Counted from the first letter of the stretch, positions 49,645 through 59,867 are shown. The stretch is 64,000 nucleotides of DNA from Bacillus sp. EB600 (GCF_024494385.1 NZ_JAEVLT010000021.1:1-64000); one strand, 5' to 3'. The notes: generated from the letters alone by a model not told the origin. Made by a program: numbers and translations.

Positions 49645-50268
49645 ATTTTTAATAAATAGCCAAGAATATTTAGACGGCTTTTTCCTTAAAGTACAGGGAA
49701 AAGGCGGGCACAGTTCTGAACCTCAAAAAGCCATTGATCCATTGATGATCATTAATGCGGTCTACACTCAATTAAATAGTTTAGTAGGCAAAGAAGTAGA
49801 TCCAAGAGAAGTGGCTGTTCTTGTTATCGGGAAGATGGGAGGCGGGACGGCTGCAAATATTATTCCTGATACTGCACATCTTGATGCCACTTTACGCACA
49901 TACAATCCGAATGTTAGGAACCATCTATTAAAAAGAGTCCCGGAGCTTATTGATACAACTGTTAAAATGATACGCGGTACCTATAGTCTTGAGACGGTCT
50001 CAACTCCTTCATTATTTAATAATAAAGAATTGTGTGAGCAAATGGCACCGTATGTAAAAGAAGTCATTGGTGAGAACAATATGGAGGTCAATAAGGAGCC
50101 GTTGGCGGGCACAGAAGATTTCTCCTATGTCAGCAATCTTGTGCCAGCGATGTTTAAGTGGGCGGGAGCCAATGGATTGGGAGAAAAAATTATCCGCTCC
50201 ATAATCCGAACATCGTATTCGATGAAGGTGTTATTCCGTTAGGTGTAGCTGTCGTAGTAAATGCTGCT

Positions 50269-50432
50269 GTGAATGACCCCTCCTTAACACCCTTTCGGGT
50301 TGTTTTGAAGAAGGGGCTTCCTGATTCATCAACCGTAGCATAGTGGGGGTTTCCCACTATGTCTTACACAATCTCCACAGGCGTAGATTATACTGTTCGG
50401 ACACAACCTTGCCCTACAGTAGTGATTGATAT
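50269..50432 (-). ncRNA. predicted TnpB guide (omega/re) RNA
   Basis: In IS605 elements the guide-RNA scaffold spans the tnpB 3' end and the right end, with the guide taken from flanking DNA. This 164-bp non-coding stretch is strongly conserved among the three copies in the window and ends in a CACCC-TTTCG-GGTTG hairpin region. The guide would start AGCAGCATTTACTACG. Confidence 0.55.
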
Positions 50433-51554
50433 TCAGTTTGCCACAAGCAATTTTTCTAATGCCTTTTGTAGGATGTTTAATGCAGCGTTATAGTCCCGAT
50501 CAATCACCGTCCCGCATTTTGTGCAAATATGAGTGCGAATAGAAAGAGACTTCTTTACTCGATTGTTACAACAAGAGCAATCTTGAGAAGTGAATTTTGG
50601 TTCTACCTTGATAAGCATACCACCATTTCTTTCACATTTATAAGCAAGCATGTTTCGGAACATACCCCAACCAGCGTCGGAAATAGATTTAGATAATTTC
50701 CTGTTTCTGACCATGTTTCGGATATTTAGATTTTCTACAGCAATAACCGAATAATCTTCTGCTAAGTTGAAGCTTAATTTGTGAAGAAAGTCTTTTCGTT
50801 GGTTCGCAACTTTTTCATGGAATTTCCGAACTCGCTGTACTTGTTTGATGTAGTTTGCAGAACCCTTTTTCTTTTTTGAAAGTTTACGTTGCGCCTTTTT
50901 TAGTTGTTTTTCCTTTTTTCGAAGAAATCTGGGGTTATCATACTGTGAACCATTCGAAAGGACTGCATATTTATTGAGTCCAACATCTATTCCTATTGTG
51001 TTATTTGTATCAATAGAGGCTGGTAACGCTTGTCTTTCGACAGAGAAAATAGCGTACCATCTTTTACCTTGACGCTTAATGATCAGTTGTTTGATTGTTC
51101 CATCTAATGGTCTATGAAGGAGAAGATCAATTTCACCCAGCCTTTTATTGAATAACTTACCGCTATCAGAAAAGGACATGGCCATTCGATTGCCTTTTTC
51201 ATTCACACCAAATTGAGGAAACGTCATACTCGTATAATCTTTATACTTTTTCTGTTTGGGGTATTTTGCATTTTTTCGAAAGAAGTTTTCAAATGCTTTT
51301 TGTAATCGAACAAAAACTTCCTGCAAAGGCTGAGAAGGAACTTCTTTTAGAAACGGATACTTCTTTTTATCTGAGGTTTGTTGTTTTTGCATGTCATAAC
51401 GATTGTAATTCTCTCTATTTTGCTTATATTTATGTTCTTTGTCTAAGAGGGCAGAATTATAGGTTTGACGGCAGTATTGTAGCCAACGATCTAACATTAC
51501 TTTTTGTTCTTCGGTTGGGAAAATCTCCTATTTTTGATTCAACAACACTACCAT
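50433..51554 (-). pseudogene. tnpB: TnpB RNA-guided nuclease, full length but for one early stop
   Basis: From 51497 the frame is open for 354 codons: the N-terminal REC/wedge region (MLDRWLQYCRQTYNSALLDK), then RuvC with D in GIDVGLNKYAVLS, E in IAVENLNIRN and D in CGTVIDRDYNAALN. A CxxC/CxxC zinc finger (CSCCNN ... CTKC) is intact. Upstream, MVVLLNQK-stop-EIFPTEEQKV shows that the natural start is at 51554 (after GAGGTG) and that codon 9 is a TAG. The catalytic core is complete; internal initiation at 51497 would remove about 19 residues. All three active-site acids survive, unlike in the other two copies. Confidence 0.88.
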
Positions 51555-51947
51555 CACCTCGAACTATATATATGTTTAATTATACCAAATGAAAAGGAAA
51601 GAGAACAAATGTTTTGTCTTACACCAACCGAAATTCATCCCCTCCCTAACCATGGGCTTTGCCCTTCACAGGTTTGAGGAAGGGGAATTCTTTCGGGATT
51701 CGTTAAACTGGATAAATAATTAGAAACTCAATAATAAATTTTCTAAATGAAGATACCTTTTTACTTAAAAAAGCGATAGTAAAAAGGTATCTTTTCTAGT
51801 CTATTAAATGACTGTTCTCTGTATTTTTCTTTAAATTTGATTTATCCTATTATAATGATAATGTACTTTGGTATAATTTATCTAAAAACAAACTGAAATA
51901 ATGAAAGTATTCTTCCTTTAATATATAGGGAGAGGAAGGGCGAAATC

Positions 51948-53318
51948 TTGGGAATAGATATCAGAAATATCAAAAGATTAATGGACTATGATAATATTTT
52001 AGTTGTCGATGAAAAAGGAATAATCATTTTTTTTGATCTAGCCGATTTGAATGTTCTTAGAGAAATTGGTCTTAGACCTGAAGAATTTATGGGAAAACAT
52101 ATTACCTCATTTTATGAAAACCTTACAAATGAAAACAGTACCATTATGAGAGTAATAAAAAGTGGTAAAGCCGAAAGCAATGTTAGACAACAGTTAGTTA
52201 CAAAAAATGGAAATCATTTCGAATCGATAAGCTCCACATATCCGATTATTGACAACAATAAAGTGATTGGAGCAATTGAGTTCGCAAAACACTATTATTC
52301 CAAGAAAAATATACAGTCGTTGGATAAAATGGCAAGTCATAAAGTTTATCGAAAAAATAATACCATCTATACTATGGATAATATTATTACTGCCAATCCA
52401 AACATGAAAGCCATTAAAGAAAAGATAAGAAAAATTGCGAAAACCAATTCTAGTGTATTAATAAATGGAAAAACAGGCACAGGAAAAGAGGTTGTTGCTC
52501 AGTCGATACACAACTTAAGTGACCGGTATGGTTCTCCTTTTCTTTCAGTAAACTGTGGAGCGATTCCCCCTAACCTTCTGGAGAGTACTTTGTTTGGTAC
52601 AGTAAAAGGGAGTTTTACAGGCGCCACAGACATGCCAGGATTGTTCGAACAAGCTGAAGGCGGAACATTATTTTTGGATGAAATTAATTCTTTAGATTTT
52701 TATCTTCAGGTGAAACTGCTTAAAGCGATTGAAGAAAAAATGATAAGAAGGATTGGTGGGAATAAAAATATTTATGTTGACATAAGGATGATTTCGGCGA
52801 CGAATGAAGATCCGGAAATCCTGGTTTCTGAAAAGAGATTACGGGAGGATCTTTTTTACAGGTTGGGAGTTGTCCAAATTGATTTGCCTACTTTAGAGGA
52901 GAGAAAAGAGGATATTGAACCGCTGGTTGAATATTATATACATTTTTACAACAATAATATGAATATGTATATCAAAGGTGTCAAGCCTGAAGTGTTGGAA
53001 TGTTTTAAAAGATATTCCTGGCCGGGAAATATAAGAGAATTAAAGAATGCGATTGAAACGGCTTATAATAATGCTGAGTCCAATCAAATCTCGTTGGAAG
53101 ATATTCCTAAAAGAATTAGCAAACATCATGAAGCACCTTTGCCTAATCATAAGGGCACTAAAGAAAGTACGTTAAAAAACACGATCCAGGAATTGGAGAA
53201 ATCCATTATCGCTAGTGAATTGAAAAATACAAATGGGAAGTTGACAGATGCGGCACTCCGTTTAGGAATTTCAAAACAATTATTAAAGTATAAAATAGAA
53301 AAATACAAGTTAAGGTAA
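51948..53318 (+). CDS. PAS-AAA+-Fis sigma-54-dependent activator (RocR-like)
   Basis: A 456-residue enhancer-binding protein. The N-terminal PAS-type sensor spans about 1-120. The AAA+ domain has Walker A GKTGTGKE (174-181), GSFTGA (221-226, a mild variant of the sigma-54-contacting GAFTGA), Walker B LFLDEIN (241-247), arginine fingers in REDLFYRLG and SWPGNIRELKNAIE. A C-terminal Fis HTH follows (KLTDAALRLGISKQLLKYKI). TTG start after GGAAGGGCG. It is the same class as RocR but with a shorter, different sensor; a second fragment of this kind lies at 59112. It likely controls the sigma-54 promoters at 53451, 54381 and 60049. Confidence 0.94.
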   Translation: MGIDIRNIKRLMDYDNILVVDEKGIIIFFDLADLNVLREIGLRPEEFMGKHITSFYENLTNENSTIMRVIKSGKAESNVRQQLVTKNGNHFESISSTYPIIDNNKVIGAIEFAKHYYSKKNIQSLDKMASHKVYRKNNTIYTMDNIITANPNMKAIKEKIRKIAKTNSSVLINGKTGTGKEVVAQSIHNLSDRYGSPFLSVNCGAIPPNLLESTLFGTVKGSFTGATDMPGLFEQAEGGTLFLDEINSLDFYLQVKLLKAIEEKMIRRIGGNKNIYVDIRMISATNEDPEILVSEKRLREDLFYRLGVVQIDLPTLEERKEDIEPLVEYYIHFYNNNMNMYIKGVKPEVLECFKRYSWPGNIRELKNAIETAYNNAESNQISLEDIPKRISKHHEAPLPNHKGTKESTLKNTIQELEKSIIASELKNTNGKLTDAALRLGISKQLLKYKIEKYKLR

Positions 53319-53354
53319 AAGTTTTTACTTATAGTAAAAATTTTTACCTTTTTT
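53314..53354 (+). terminator. terminator after the activator
   Basis: GGTAAAAGTTTTTAC/GTAAAAATTTTTACC (one mismatch) followed by six T. Confidence 0.75.
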
Positions 53355-53450
53355 GATTTGTTCAAAAATGCTTCAATAAAACTTTTATGATTATAAACAT
53401 TGATTTAATTGTTTTTCATGGTTAAATAAAATGATTAATTTCTAAAAAAA

Positions 53451-53467
53451 TTGCATAAAAATTGCAT
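53451..53467 (+). promoter_or_regulatory. sigma-54-like promoter before a permease fossil
   Basis: TTGCATAAAAATTGCAT has correct -24/-12 spacing but T instead of G at the second -24 position; 51 bp before the fossil's GTG start. Confidence 0.45.
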
Positions 53468-53517
53468 TAAATTACTCATGAAAACGCTAAATATTGAATA
53501 AAGGGGGATTGTAAATT

Positions 53518-53760
53518 GTGGAAAACCAAATAAATGACTCACATCGTGGGCTGAAACGCCGACACATTACCATGATTTCAATCGGTGGAGCAATCGGAAC
53601 AGGACTGTTCCTCGCTTTTGGAAATGTGGTTTCAAAGGAAGTTTTCTGAGCGGTCCAATGCTTATTTGAATTTTAGTTTATGTTTTAATGAAAAGTCTTG
53701 GAGAAATGTCAACTGTTTTAGCTAACTCAAAACGTCCAAAAGTTGATGGTGTTGGATGTC
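53518..53760 (+). pseudogene. amino acid permease (RocE-like) N-terminal fossil
   Basis: GTG after AGGGGGATT, then VENQINDSHRGLKRRHIT and MISIGGAIGTGLFLAFGNV, the first helix of APC amino acid permeases such as RocE. A frameshift and stop near 53648 follow, then SGPMLI and LVYVLMKSLGEMSTVLANS. Truncated thereafter. It probably was the arginine/ornithine permease of the roc unit. 53761-53929 holds no recognisable gene. Confidence 0.75.
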
Positions 53761-53929
53761 AAAGATTTGATGGGGCTTGACCATCATAATTGTAAAACAG
53801 TCCGCCTGCTGTTGATGTGACCCTGTCAGGTATCTCCGATCAGGGTTCTTATCGTTAAAAAGAAAAGCCTGCCAAGGCAATCCTTTTAACCTTTAAAACA
53901 AATTATTATTTCAATAGATCCTTAGGCTT

Positions 53930-54008
53930 TGTAACGATTTGCAATGTATATGAGGTGCTGGGCGAAGGCTTTACATTAGATGAAAATAAAATGCCAATCG
54001 CAATGTAA
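53930..54008 (+). pseudogene. YitT C-terminal scrap (duplicate)
   Basis: FVTICNVYEVLGEGFTLDEN then KMPIAM-stop duplicates the end of the YitT gene (49567-49644) with few changes, a footprint of a segmental duplication involving YitT and M20 sequences. Confidence 0.85.
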
Positions 54009-54112
54009 AATTTTAATAATAGCCGTGGAACTAAAACTAATCAGCTAAATGGATTACAATCGTAACATCTTATTAAGAATCTTTAAAGTGAATTTTGAAT
54101 AAAGTATTTTTT

Positions 54113-54146
54113 ACGCAATTAGTAAAAATATTTTTACTGATTGCGT
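54113..54146. terminator. 34-bp near-perfect palindrome
   Basis: ACGCAATTAGTAAAAAT and ATTTTTACTGATTGCGT (one mismatch, no loop), followed by ATTTTTG. Likely a terminator insulating the roc operon. Confidence 0.6.
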
Positions 54147-54380
54147 ATTTTTGTATTATATGAATAAATCTTGCTAGATAGGTTAGCTAAATTCATTTCA
54201 TATCATTTTGATATGGGTAAAATTAAATTTATGAAAATTCCTAGACTATCTATACGTTTATTTAAGCAAAAAAACGATACGGATGCAAAAACATTTTTCA
54301 TTTGCTGATTGTTTAATAATTTTGTCAAAAAAATTTTGGCACTAGAGAGCAAGAACCCTAGTATTCTAGCTAATACTTGT

Positions 54381-54397
54381 TGGCATGAAATTTGCAT
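54381..54397 (+). promoter_or_regulatory. sigma-54 promoter of rocADG
   Basis: TGGCATGAAATTTGCAT: TGGCA-T, 5-bp spacer, TTGCAT; 41 bp before the rocA start. ATGCAAAAA...TCATTTGC at 54283-54305 is a weak activator-site candidate. Confidence 0.88.
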
Positions 54398-54438
54398 GGA
54401 TATATAGTGTAGTGACTAATCAACAAGGAGGAACAATG

Positions 54439-55980
54439 ATGAAACCTTATTCACAAGAACCATTAACTGATTTTTCGGTTAAAAAAAATAAACTAGCTTT
54501 TCAAGAAGCTCTCGCATACGTTGAAACACAACTTGGAAAGGATTATCCGGTTGTTATTGGGGGAGAAAAGATTTTTACAGAAAAAAAAATAATCTCCACA
54601 AATCCAGCTAATAAAGAAGAAGTAATTGGAAAAGTATCCAAAGTAGATAAAGAACTGGCTGAAAAGGCGATGCAGGTGGCATTAGATACATTTGAAACTT
54701 GGAAAAAATGGCCCCCTGAACATCGTGCCAATATTTTATTCAAGGCTGCTGCGATCTTAAAACGCCGTAAACATGAATTTTCTGCCTATATGGTAAAAGA
54801 AGCTGGGAAGCCATGGGTAGAAGCTGCTGCGGATACGGCTGAAGCAACAGATTTCTTAGAATATTATGGCCGGCAAATGCTTCGCCTTAAAGATGGATTC
54901 CCTGTTGTAAACCGCGAAGGTGAGTTCAATCAATATAACTATATTCCGCTTGGAGTCGGAATTATTATTTCACCGTTTAACTTCCCATTAGCGATTATGG
55001 CAGGAACAACGGTTGCAGCAATTGTAACGGGTAACACAGTTCTTCTTAAGCCTGCAAATACAACAGCAATCATCGCAGCCAAATTTGTTGAACTAATGGA
55101 AGAAGCCGGACTTCCAAAAGGGGTCCTAAACTATGTACCAGGAAGCGGGGCAGAAATTGGTGATTACCTCGTCGACCATCCTAAAACCCGATTTGTTTCA
55201 TTTACAGGATCCCGCGAGGTAGGCTGCCGTATTTATGAACGCGCTGCTAAAGGACACTCTGGCCAAAAATGGCTCAAACGCGTTATTGCCGAAATGGGCG
55301 GAAAAGATACTGTTGTAGTAGATCGTGATGCTGATATTGATTTGGCAGTTGAAAGTATCGTTTACTCTGCTTTTGGATTCGCTGGCCAAAAATGTTCTGC
55401 CGGTTCTCGTGCCGTTATTCATCAGGACATTTATGATGAAGTCCTTGAAAGAGCTGTTGCCCTTACAAAAACACTAACAGTTGGTGATCCGGCTGAGGGG
55501 GCATACATGGGACCTGTCATTGATGATCGCTCATTCAAGAAGATAATGAACTATATTGAGATAGGAAAACAAGAAGGCAGATTGATGACTGGCGGTGAAG
55601 GTGATGATTCTAAAGGTTACTTCATCCAGCCAACTATTTTTGCTAATGTAGATGAAAAAGCACGCCTGATGCAGGAAGAAATTTTTGGACCGGTTCTTAC
55701 ATTCTGTAAGGCTCGTGATTTTGACCATATGATGGAAATTGCCAACAACACAGATTATGGTCTGACCGGTGCATTCATTTCTAAAAATCGTGAGCATATC
55801 GAACGGGCACGTGAAGAGTTCCACGTTGGAAACCTTTATTTTAACACGAAATGTACAGGTGCAGTTGTTGGCCATCAGCCATTTGGCGGATTTAATATGT
55901 CAGGAACAGATTCAAAAGCAGGCGGCCCTGATTACTTAGTTCTTCATATGCAAGCAAAATCAACATCTGAAAAGTTATAA
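54439..55980 (+). CDS. rocA: 1-pyrroline-5-carboxylate dehydrogenase
   Basis: A 513-residue aldehyde dehydrogenase oxidising glutamate semialdehyde/P5C to glutamate with NAD(+), the joint step of proline, arginine and ornithine catabolism. It matches B. subtilis RocA along its length ([55 protein letters not shown]). Catalytic C319 ([11 protein letters not shown]) and general-base E285 (IAEMGGKD) are present. The start at 54439 (second of two tandem ATGs) is 7 nt after AAGGAGG and agrees with the paralogous rocA'. First gene of the rocA-rocD-rocG unit driven by the sigma-54 promoter at 54381. Confidence 0.97.
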   Translation: MKPYSQEPLTDFSVKKNKLAFQEALAYVETQLGKDYPVVIGGEKIFTEKKIISTNPANKEEVIGKVSKVDKELAEKAMQVALDTFETWKKWPPEHRANILFKAAAILKRRKHEFSAYMVKEAGKPWVEAAADTAEATDFLEYYGRQMLRLKDGFPVVNREGEFNQYNYIPLGVGIIISPFNFPLAIMAGTTVAAIVTGNTVLLKPANTTAIIAAKFVELMEEAGLPKGVLNYVPGSGAEIGDYLVDHPKTRFVSFTGSREVGCRIYERAAKGHSGQKWLKRVIAEMGGKDTVVVDRDADIDLAVESIVYSAFGFAGQKCSAGSRAVIHQDIYDEVLERAVALTKTLTVGDPAEGAYMGPVIDDRSFKKIMNYIEIGKQEGRLMTGGEGDDSKGYFIQPTIFANVDEKARLMQEEIFGPVLTFCKARDFDHMMEIANNTDYGLTGAFISKNREHIERAREEFHVGNLYFNTKCTGAVVGHQPFGGFNMSGTDSKAGGPDYLVLHMQAKSTSEKL

Positions 55981-56059
55981 AAACAGCCAGGAATGCGAAA
56001 GGTGGAGGGCATCATCACCGTCCTTCATCTTTCGGGACATAGAGAAAGGGGATATTAAA

Positions 56060-57262
56060 ATGATAGCAGCAAAAGCAAATTCAAATGAAATTATTCAAAA
56101 TACAGACAAGTTTGGGGCGCATAACTATCATCCGCTTCCAATTGTTATATCAAAAGCAGAAGGAGTTTGGGTGGAAAGTCCAGAGGGAAATCGTTACTTG
56201 GACATGTTAAGCTCTTATTCAGCTTTAAACCAAGGACATCGTCACCCAAAAATTATCCAGGCATTAAAAGATCAGGCAGATAAAGTAACATTAACTTCCC
56301 GCGCTTTCCACAATGACCAACTTGGTCTTTGGTATGAGAAAATTTGTCAGATAACGAATAAAAATATGGTACTTCCAATGAACACTGGAGCAGAAGCAGT
56401 TGAAACCGCTCTCAAGACAGCTCGCCGCTGGGGCTATGATGTCAAAGGAATTCCTGAAAACCAAGCAGAAATTATTGCTTGTGTAGGGAACTTCCATGGG
56501 CGGACAATGGGGGCTGTTTCTCTATCATCTGATCCGGAGTATAAAAGGGGCTTCGGGCCATTGTTGCCGGGAATTAAATTAGTTCCATACGGTGACATAG
56601 AATCATTAAAAGCGGAGATTACAGATCATACAGCTGCATTTTTAGTGGAGCCAATCCAAGGGGAAGCTGGAATTGTCATTCCTCCTGATGGATTCTTAAA
56701 GGCGGTATCCGAATTATGTAAAGAAAAGAACGTATTATTCATTGCCGATGAAATCCAAACCGGCCTGGCCCGCACAGGAAAAATGTTTGCTAGCGATTGG
56801 GAGGATGTCACTCCTGATGTGTATATTTTAGGTAAAGCCCTCGGCGGAGGTGTATTCCCGATTTCCTGTGTTGTTGCAAATGCTGATATTCTTGGTGTTT
56901 TCAACCCGGGTTCACATGGGTCTACTTTTGGTGGTAACCCGCTTGCTTGTGCTGTTTCCATTGCTGCATTAGATGTCATTGAGGAAGAAAAACTTACTGA
57001 ACGGTCTTTTGAATTAGGGAAATACTTCCTTAATGAACTCAAGACAATCGAAAATCCGATCATTAAAGAAGTTCGGGGAAAAGGTCTATTTATCGGGGTT
57101 GAACTAACGGAAGCAGCGAGACCATATTGCGAAAAATTAAAAGAAGAAGGATTGCTTTGTAAGGAAACACATGACTTTGTGATAAGATTTGCTCCCCCTC
57201 TTATTATTAAAAAAGAAGAAATTAACTGGGCTCTTGAGCGAATTAAAAAAGTTTTATCATAA
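56060..57262 (+). CDS. rocD: ornithine aminotransferase
   Basis: A 400-residue PLP-dependent ornithine delta-aminotransferase: ornithine + 2-oxoglutarate gives glutamate semialdehyde + glutamate. The PLP Lys is K259 ([10 protein letters not shown]) and the PLP-ring Asp is D230 ([13 protein letters not shown]). The phosphate-site [13 protein letters not shown] and the RocD-like opening [20 protein letters not shown] are present. ATG after AAAGGGGATAT, 79 bp after rocA, same operon. Its end was captured in the fusion pseudogene at 46.9 kb, showing that the duplicated roc locus had the same gene order. Confidence 0.97.
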   Translation: MIAAKANSNEIIQNTDKFGAHNYHPLPIVISKAEGVWVESPEGNRYLDMLSSYSALNQGHRHPKIIQALKDQADKVTLTSRAFHNDQLGLWYEKICQITNKNMVLPMNTGAEAVETALKTARRWGYDVKGIPENQAEIIACVGNFHGRTMGAVSLSSDPEYKRGFGPLLPGIKLVPYGDIESLKAEITDHTAAFLVEPIQGEAGIVIPPDGFLKAVSELCKEKNVLFIADEIQTGLARTGKMFASDWEDVTPDVYILGKALGGGVFPISCVVANADILGVFNPGSHGSTFGGNPLACAVSIAALDVIEEEKLTERSFELGKYFLNELKTIENPIIKEVRGKGLFIGVELTEAARPYCEKLKEEGLLCKETHDFVIRFAPPLIIKKEEINWALERIKKVLS

Positions 57263-57336
57263 AAGGAAATCTTGGATTTCCTTATAAAGTAAGCAACAAT
57301 CCCTATCAAAAAACTAACCCTTAAGAGGTGTCAACC

Positions 57337-58620
57337 ATGGCTGTTAAAGAACAGATATTGAAGCAACAGCAAGAGGAACAAGAGTCGCTAAATATGCTTC
57401 ACTCTACACAATCCGTGATTCACGAAGCATTAACGAAATTAGGCTATAAGGAAGAAATGTTTGAACTATTAAAAGAACCATTACGATTTTTAGCGGTTCG
57501 AATTCCTGTAAAAATGGACGATGGATCCGTTAAAGTATTTACAGGCTACCGCTCTCAGCATAACGATTCCGTTGGTCCGACAAAAGGTGGTATTCGATTC
57601 CATCCGAAAGTAGATGAAGCCGAGGTAAAAGCATTATCGATTTGGATGAGCTTAAAATGTGGAATTACCAATTTGCCATTTGGGGGAGGTAAAGGCGGAA
57701 TCATTTGCGACCCTCGACAAATGTCACTAAGGGAACTTGAAAGATTAAGCCGCGGCTATGTTCGTGCGATCAGCCAAATTGTGGGTCCTAACAAAGATAT
57801 ACCTGCTCCTGATGTCTATACCAATTCACAAATTATGGCCTGGATGATGGATGAATACAGCCACCTTCGTGAGTTTGACTCACCAGGATTTATTACTGGT
57901 AAGCCAATCGCATTAGGCGGATCACATGGACGGGAAACAGCTACTGCCCGCGGGGTGGCAATCATTATTGAAGAAACGGCTAAGAAAAAAGGAATCAGGC
58001 TTGAAGGTGCACGCGTTGTTATCCAGGGGTTTGGAAATGCAGGAAGCTACCTGGCAAAATTCATGCATGATGCCGGGGCAAAGGTTGTAGGTGTTTCGGA
58101 TGTATACGGTGCGATCGCTGACCCTAATGGACTGGATATCAACTATTTACTTGACCATCGTGACAGCTTCGGAACATTCTCCAAACTATTTAAAAATACG
58201 TTAACAAACAAAGAGTTATTCGAACTGGATTGTGATATTCTTGTTCCTGCAGCCATTTCGAACCAGATTACTGCAAAAAATGTTTATGATATTAAAGCAT
58301 CGATCGTAGTTGAAGCCGCAAATGGACCAACTACTCTTGAAGCAACCAAAATTTTAACCGAGCAAGGAGTATTCCTTGTACCGGACATTCTATCAAATGC
58401 TGGTGGAGTAACAGTTTCTTATTTTGAATGGGTGCAAAATAATCAGGGATATTACTGGACTGATGAGGAGGTTGAGCAAAAACTCAAAAAGATCATGGTT
58501 GATTCATTTGAAAATATTTATCAAATAGCCCAATCACATAATGTAGACATGCGTTTAGCTGCTTATATGGTAGGGATAAAGAAATCAGCAGAGGCCTCAA
58601 GTTTCCGGGGCTGGGTTTAA
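57337..58620 (+). CDS. rocG: NAD-specific glutamate dehydrogenase
   Basis: A 427-residue catabolic glutamate dehydrogenase, glutamate to 2-oxoglutarate plus NH3, the last step of arginine/ornithine/proline use. Active-site Lys lies in GPTKGGIRFHP and in MSLKCGITNLPFGGGKGGI; the dinucleotide motif is VVIQGFGNAGSYLA; the family tail SNAGGVTVSYFEWVQN is present. ATG at 57337 follows AGAGGTG; an in-frame GTG at 57328 is too close. 74 bp after rocD. In B. subtilis rocG stands apart with a downstream enhancer; here it is joined to rocA-rocD in one transcription unit. Confidence 0.96.
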   Translation: MAVKEQILKQQQEEQESLNMLHSTQSVIHEALTKLGYKEEMFELLKEPLRFLAVRIPVKMDDGSVKVFTGYRSQHNDSVGPTKGGIRFHPKVDEAEVKALSIWMSLKCGITNLPFGGGKGGIICDPRQMSLRELERLSRGYVRAISQIVGPNKDIPAPDVYTNSQIMAWMMDEYSHLREFDSPGFITGKPIALGGSHGRETATARGVAIIIEETAKKKGIRLEGARVVIQGFGNAGSYLAKFMHDAGAKVVGVSDVYGAIADPNGLDINYLLDHRDSFGTFSKLFKNTLTNKELFELDCDILVPAAISNQITAKNVYDIKASIVVEAANGPTTLEATKILTEQGVFLVPDILSNAGGVTVSYFEWVQNNQGYYWTDEEVEQKLKKIMVDSFENIYQIAQSHNVDMRLAAYMVGIKKSAEASSFRGWV

Positions 58621-58726
58621 TCTGTCCAAATTTAGCTACGGATACAAGAATCACTAAATTAAACTCTGGTAAAGTGGAAATCAAACCACGTTTACTAACC
58701 GAAACTTTTGGTAAGGAGTGGGAGAT

Positions 58727-58982
58727 TTGAAAGTTGCCGATGAGACGATATATAGTCCTTGGTCCGGTACCGTTGAAAGTGTGTTCATCCAAAAAAAACA
58801 ACCATGTTTACGAATGGGAGAAATTGTTTTTAATTACAACTGCCAACGGCATGGTTGAAGAGATTTCGATCGGGATCAGTGGGCTTATTACGTCTTTACA
58901 TGTGAAAAAGGGCCAAAAAGTCGAGGTCAGCTCAGTATTGGCTACGATTCAAGATGATTTACTTATAACCGGTTCTGAATAA
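58727..58982 (+). pseudogene. biotin/lipoyl-attachment-like protein with a frameshift
   Basis: TTG at 58727 after AAGGAG opens VADETIYSPWSGTVESVFIQ. A shift within or just after an A8 tract (about 58790-58797) moves to the other frame, which continues HVYEWEKLFLITTANGMVEE, SIGISGLITSLHVKKG and QKVEVSSVLATI. Joined, it gives about 85 residues of a single-lobed biotinyl/lipoyl fold, but without the EAMKM lysine, so it is not a conventional carrier. The homopolymer makes a sequencing error or slippage possible. It is the last gene of the roc operon. Confidence 0.65.
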
Positions 58983-58992
58983 GAAACGGCGC

Positions 58993-59030
58993 AAAAATAC
59001 TCTTTCCATATATATGGAAAGAGTATTTTT
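58993..59030 (+). terminator. roc operon terminator
   Basis: Perfect 16-bp stem (AAAAATACTCTTTCCA and complement), 6-nt loop, T-tract in the right arm. Confidence 0.9.
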
Positions 59031-59111
59031 GTGTTTGTAAGGGAAAATTCAATTTACTAAAATAATTCAAAGCAGTGTAATTTCAATTGATTCGAAGGGG
59101 TAATCAAGAAA

Positions 59112-59425
59112 ATGATTCCAGAGAAATTTGAGCAAATTGGCTGGTTATGATAGTGCATTATAACAGATGGAAATGGGGTCATTAATGGCGTGAGACCTGA
59201 AGAATTTATGGGAAAACATGTCACCTCTTTTTATAAAAATCTGACGAATAAAAACAGTACGATTACGAATGTATTAAAAACTGGAAATGCTGTTTGCGAT
59301 GTCAAACAAGAATTAATTGCAATGAATGGCAGTACATTTCAACAATCAATTCTACCTATCCCATACATGATAATGAAAGAATCATTGGGGCAATAGAATT
59401 TTCCGAACATATCAAAATGATATGC
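59112..59425 (+). pseudogene. PAS fragment of a RocR-like activator
   Basis: RPEEFMGKHVTSFYKNLTNK, STITNVLKTGNAVCDVKQEL and AMNGSTFQ closely parallel residues 43-115 of the activator at 51948. Stops at about 59149 and a later frameshift end it; the AAA+ and HTH domains are missing. Confidence 0.85.
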
Positions 59426-59803
59426 TGATTGCAATGTTGCACAAGTTTATTTGATCTTAGTCTGGGGAATACCGATGATTGCACAAATCAGTATCCTGTA
59501 TATCGGATTTCTTCCAATTTAACATTGCCCTGCCACTGGCTATCTATAATGGGGCTTACAGTTCCGAGATTTTTCGCGGGGCGATACAATCTATTGAACA
59601 GATGGAAGTGGTACGGTCATTGGGTATGATTAACAATCGTTCAAGGAGAGAACAATCATCCACTTGAAATCTATATGGTTACCGGAATATTTTAACTTGT
59701 GCTTGTTGGAGTATTTACCTTTGTCTTTAATAAATTGGAAAAAAGATTTACTCCAACTTTAAAACCAGACATGAAGATGGAAAACATCGAAGTGAAAACG
59801 TAA
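59426..59803 (+). pseudogene. amino acid ABC transporter permease remnant
   Basis: In different frames: HKSVSCISDFFQFNIALPLA, YNGAYSSEIFRGAIQSIEQ then SLGM, the EAA-loop region of HisM/GlnP-type permeases, and a C-terminal VGVFTFVFNKLEKRF. Frameshifted and lacking its N-terminal half. Confidence 0.8.
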
Positions 59804-59841
59804 GGCATTTTTTCCAAAAGAAAATAGATTCATTATTCTTT

Positions 59842-59867
59842 AACCGACAATAATCAAGTTGTCGGTT
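59842..59867 (+). terminator. terminator after ABC permease remnant
   Basis: AACCGACAA/TTGTCGGTT perfect 9-bp stem followed by GTTTTGT. Confidence 0.75.

Larger units (their letters stand above)
50269..51702 (-). mobile_element. IS605-group TnpB-only element, near-complete copy 3
   Basis: Boundaries are deduced from the intact M20 paralogue: the host sequence ...AATGCTGCT is interrupted by GTGAATGACCCC and resumes after ...CGGGATTCG as TTAAACTGG. No target duplication exists, as expected for IS200/IS605 elements. In element orientation the left end follows TTTAA. The element carries tnpB but no tnpA transposase, so it needs a helper. Both ends can fold (right-end CCCCTCCTT...AAGAAGGGG; left-end CCCCTCC...GAGGAAGGGG). 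Confidence 0.88.
49670..51720 (+). pseudogene. M20 amidohydrolase C-terminal half, split by a TnpB element
   Basis: Residues LDGFFLKVQGKGGHSSEPQK through GVIPLGVAVVVNAA align closely with the intact M20 gene at 61565-62752; a frameshift lies near 50190. The N-terminal catalytic/metal half is missing, the gene beginning immediately after YitT. At 50268/50269 the reading frame is interrupted by a 1434-bp TnpB element and resumes after 51702 with LNWINN and a stop, exactly as in the paralogue. The gene was thus duplicated, truncated and then (or before) invaded. Confidence 0.92.
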
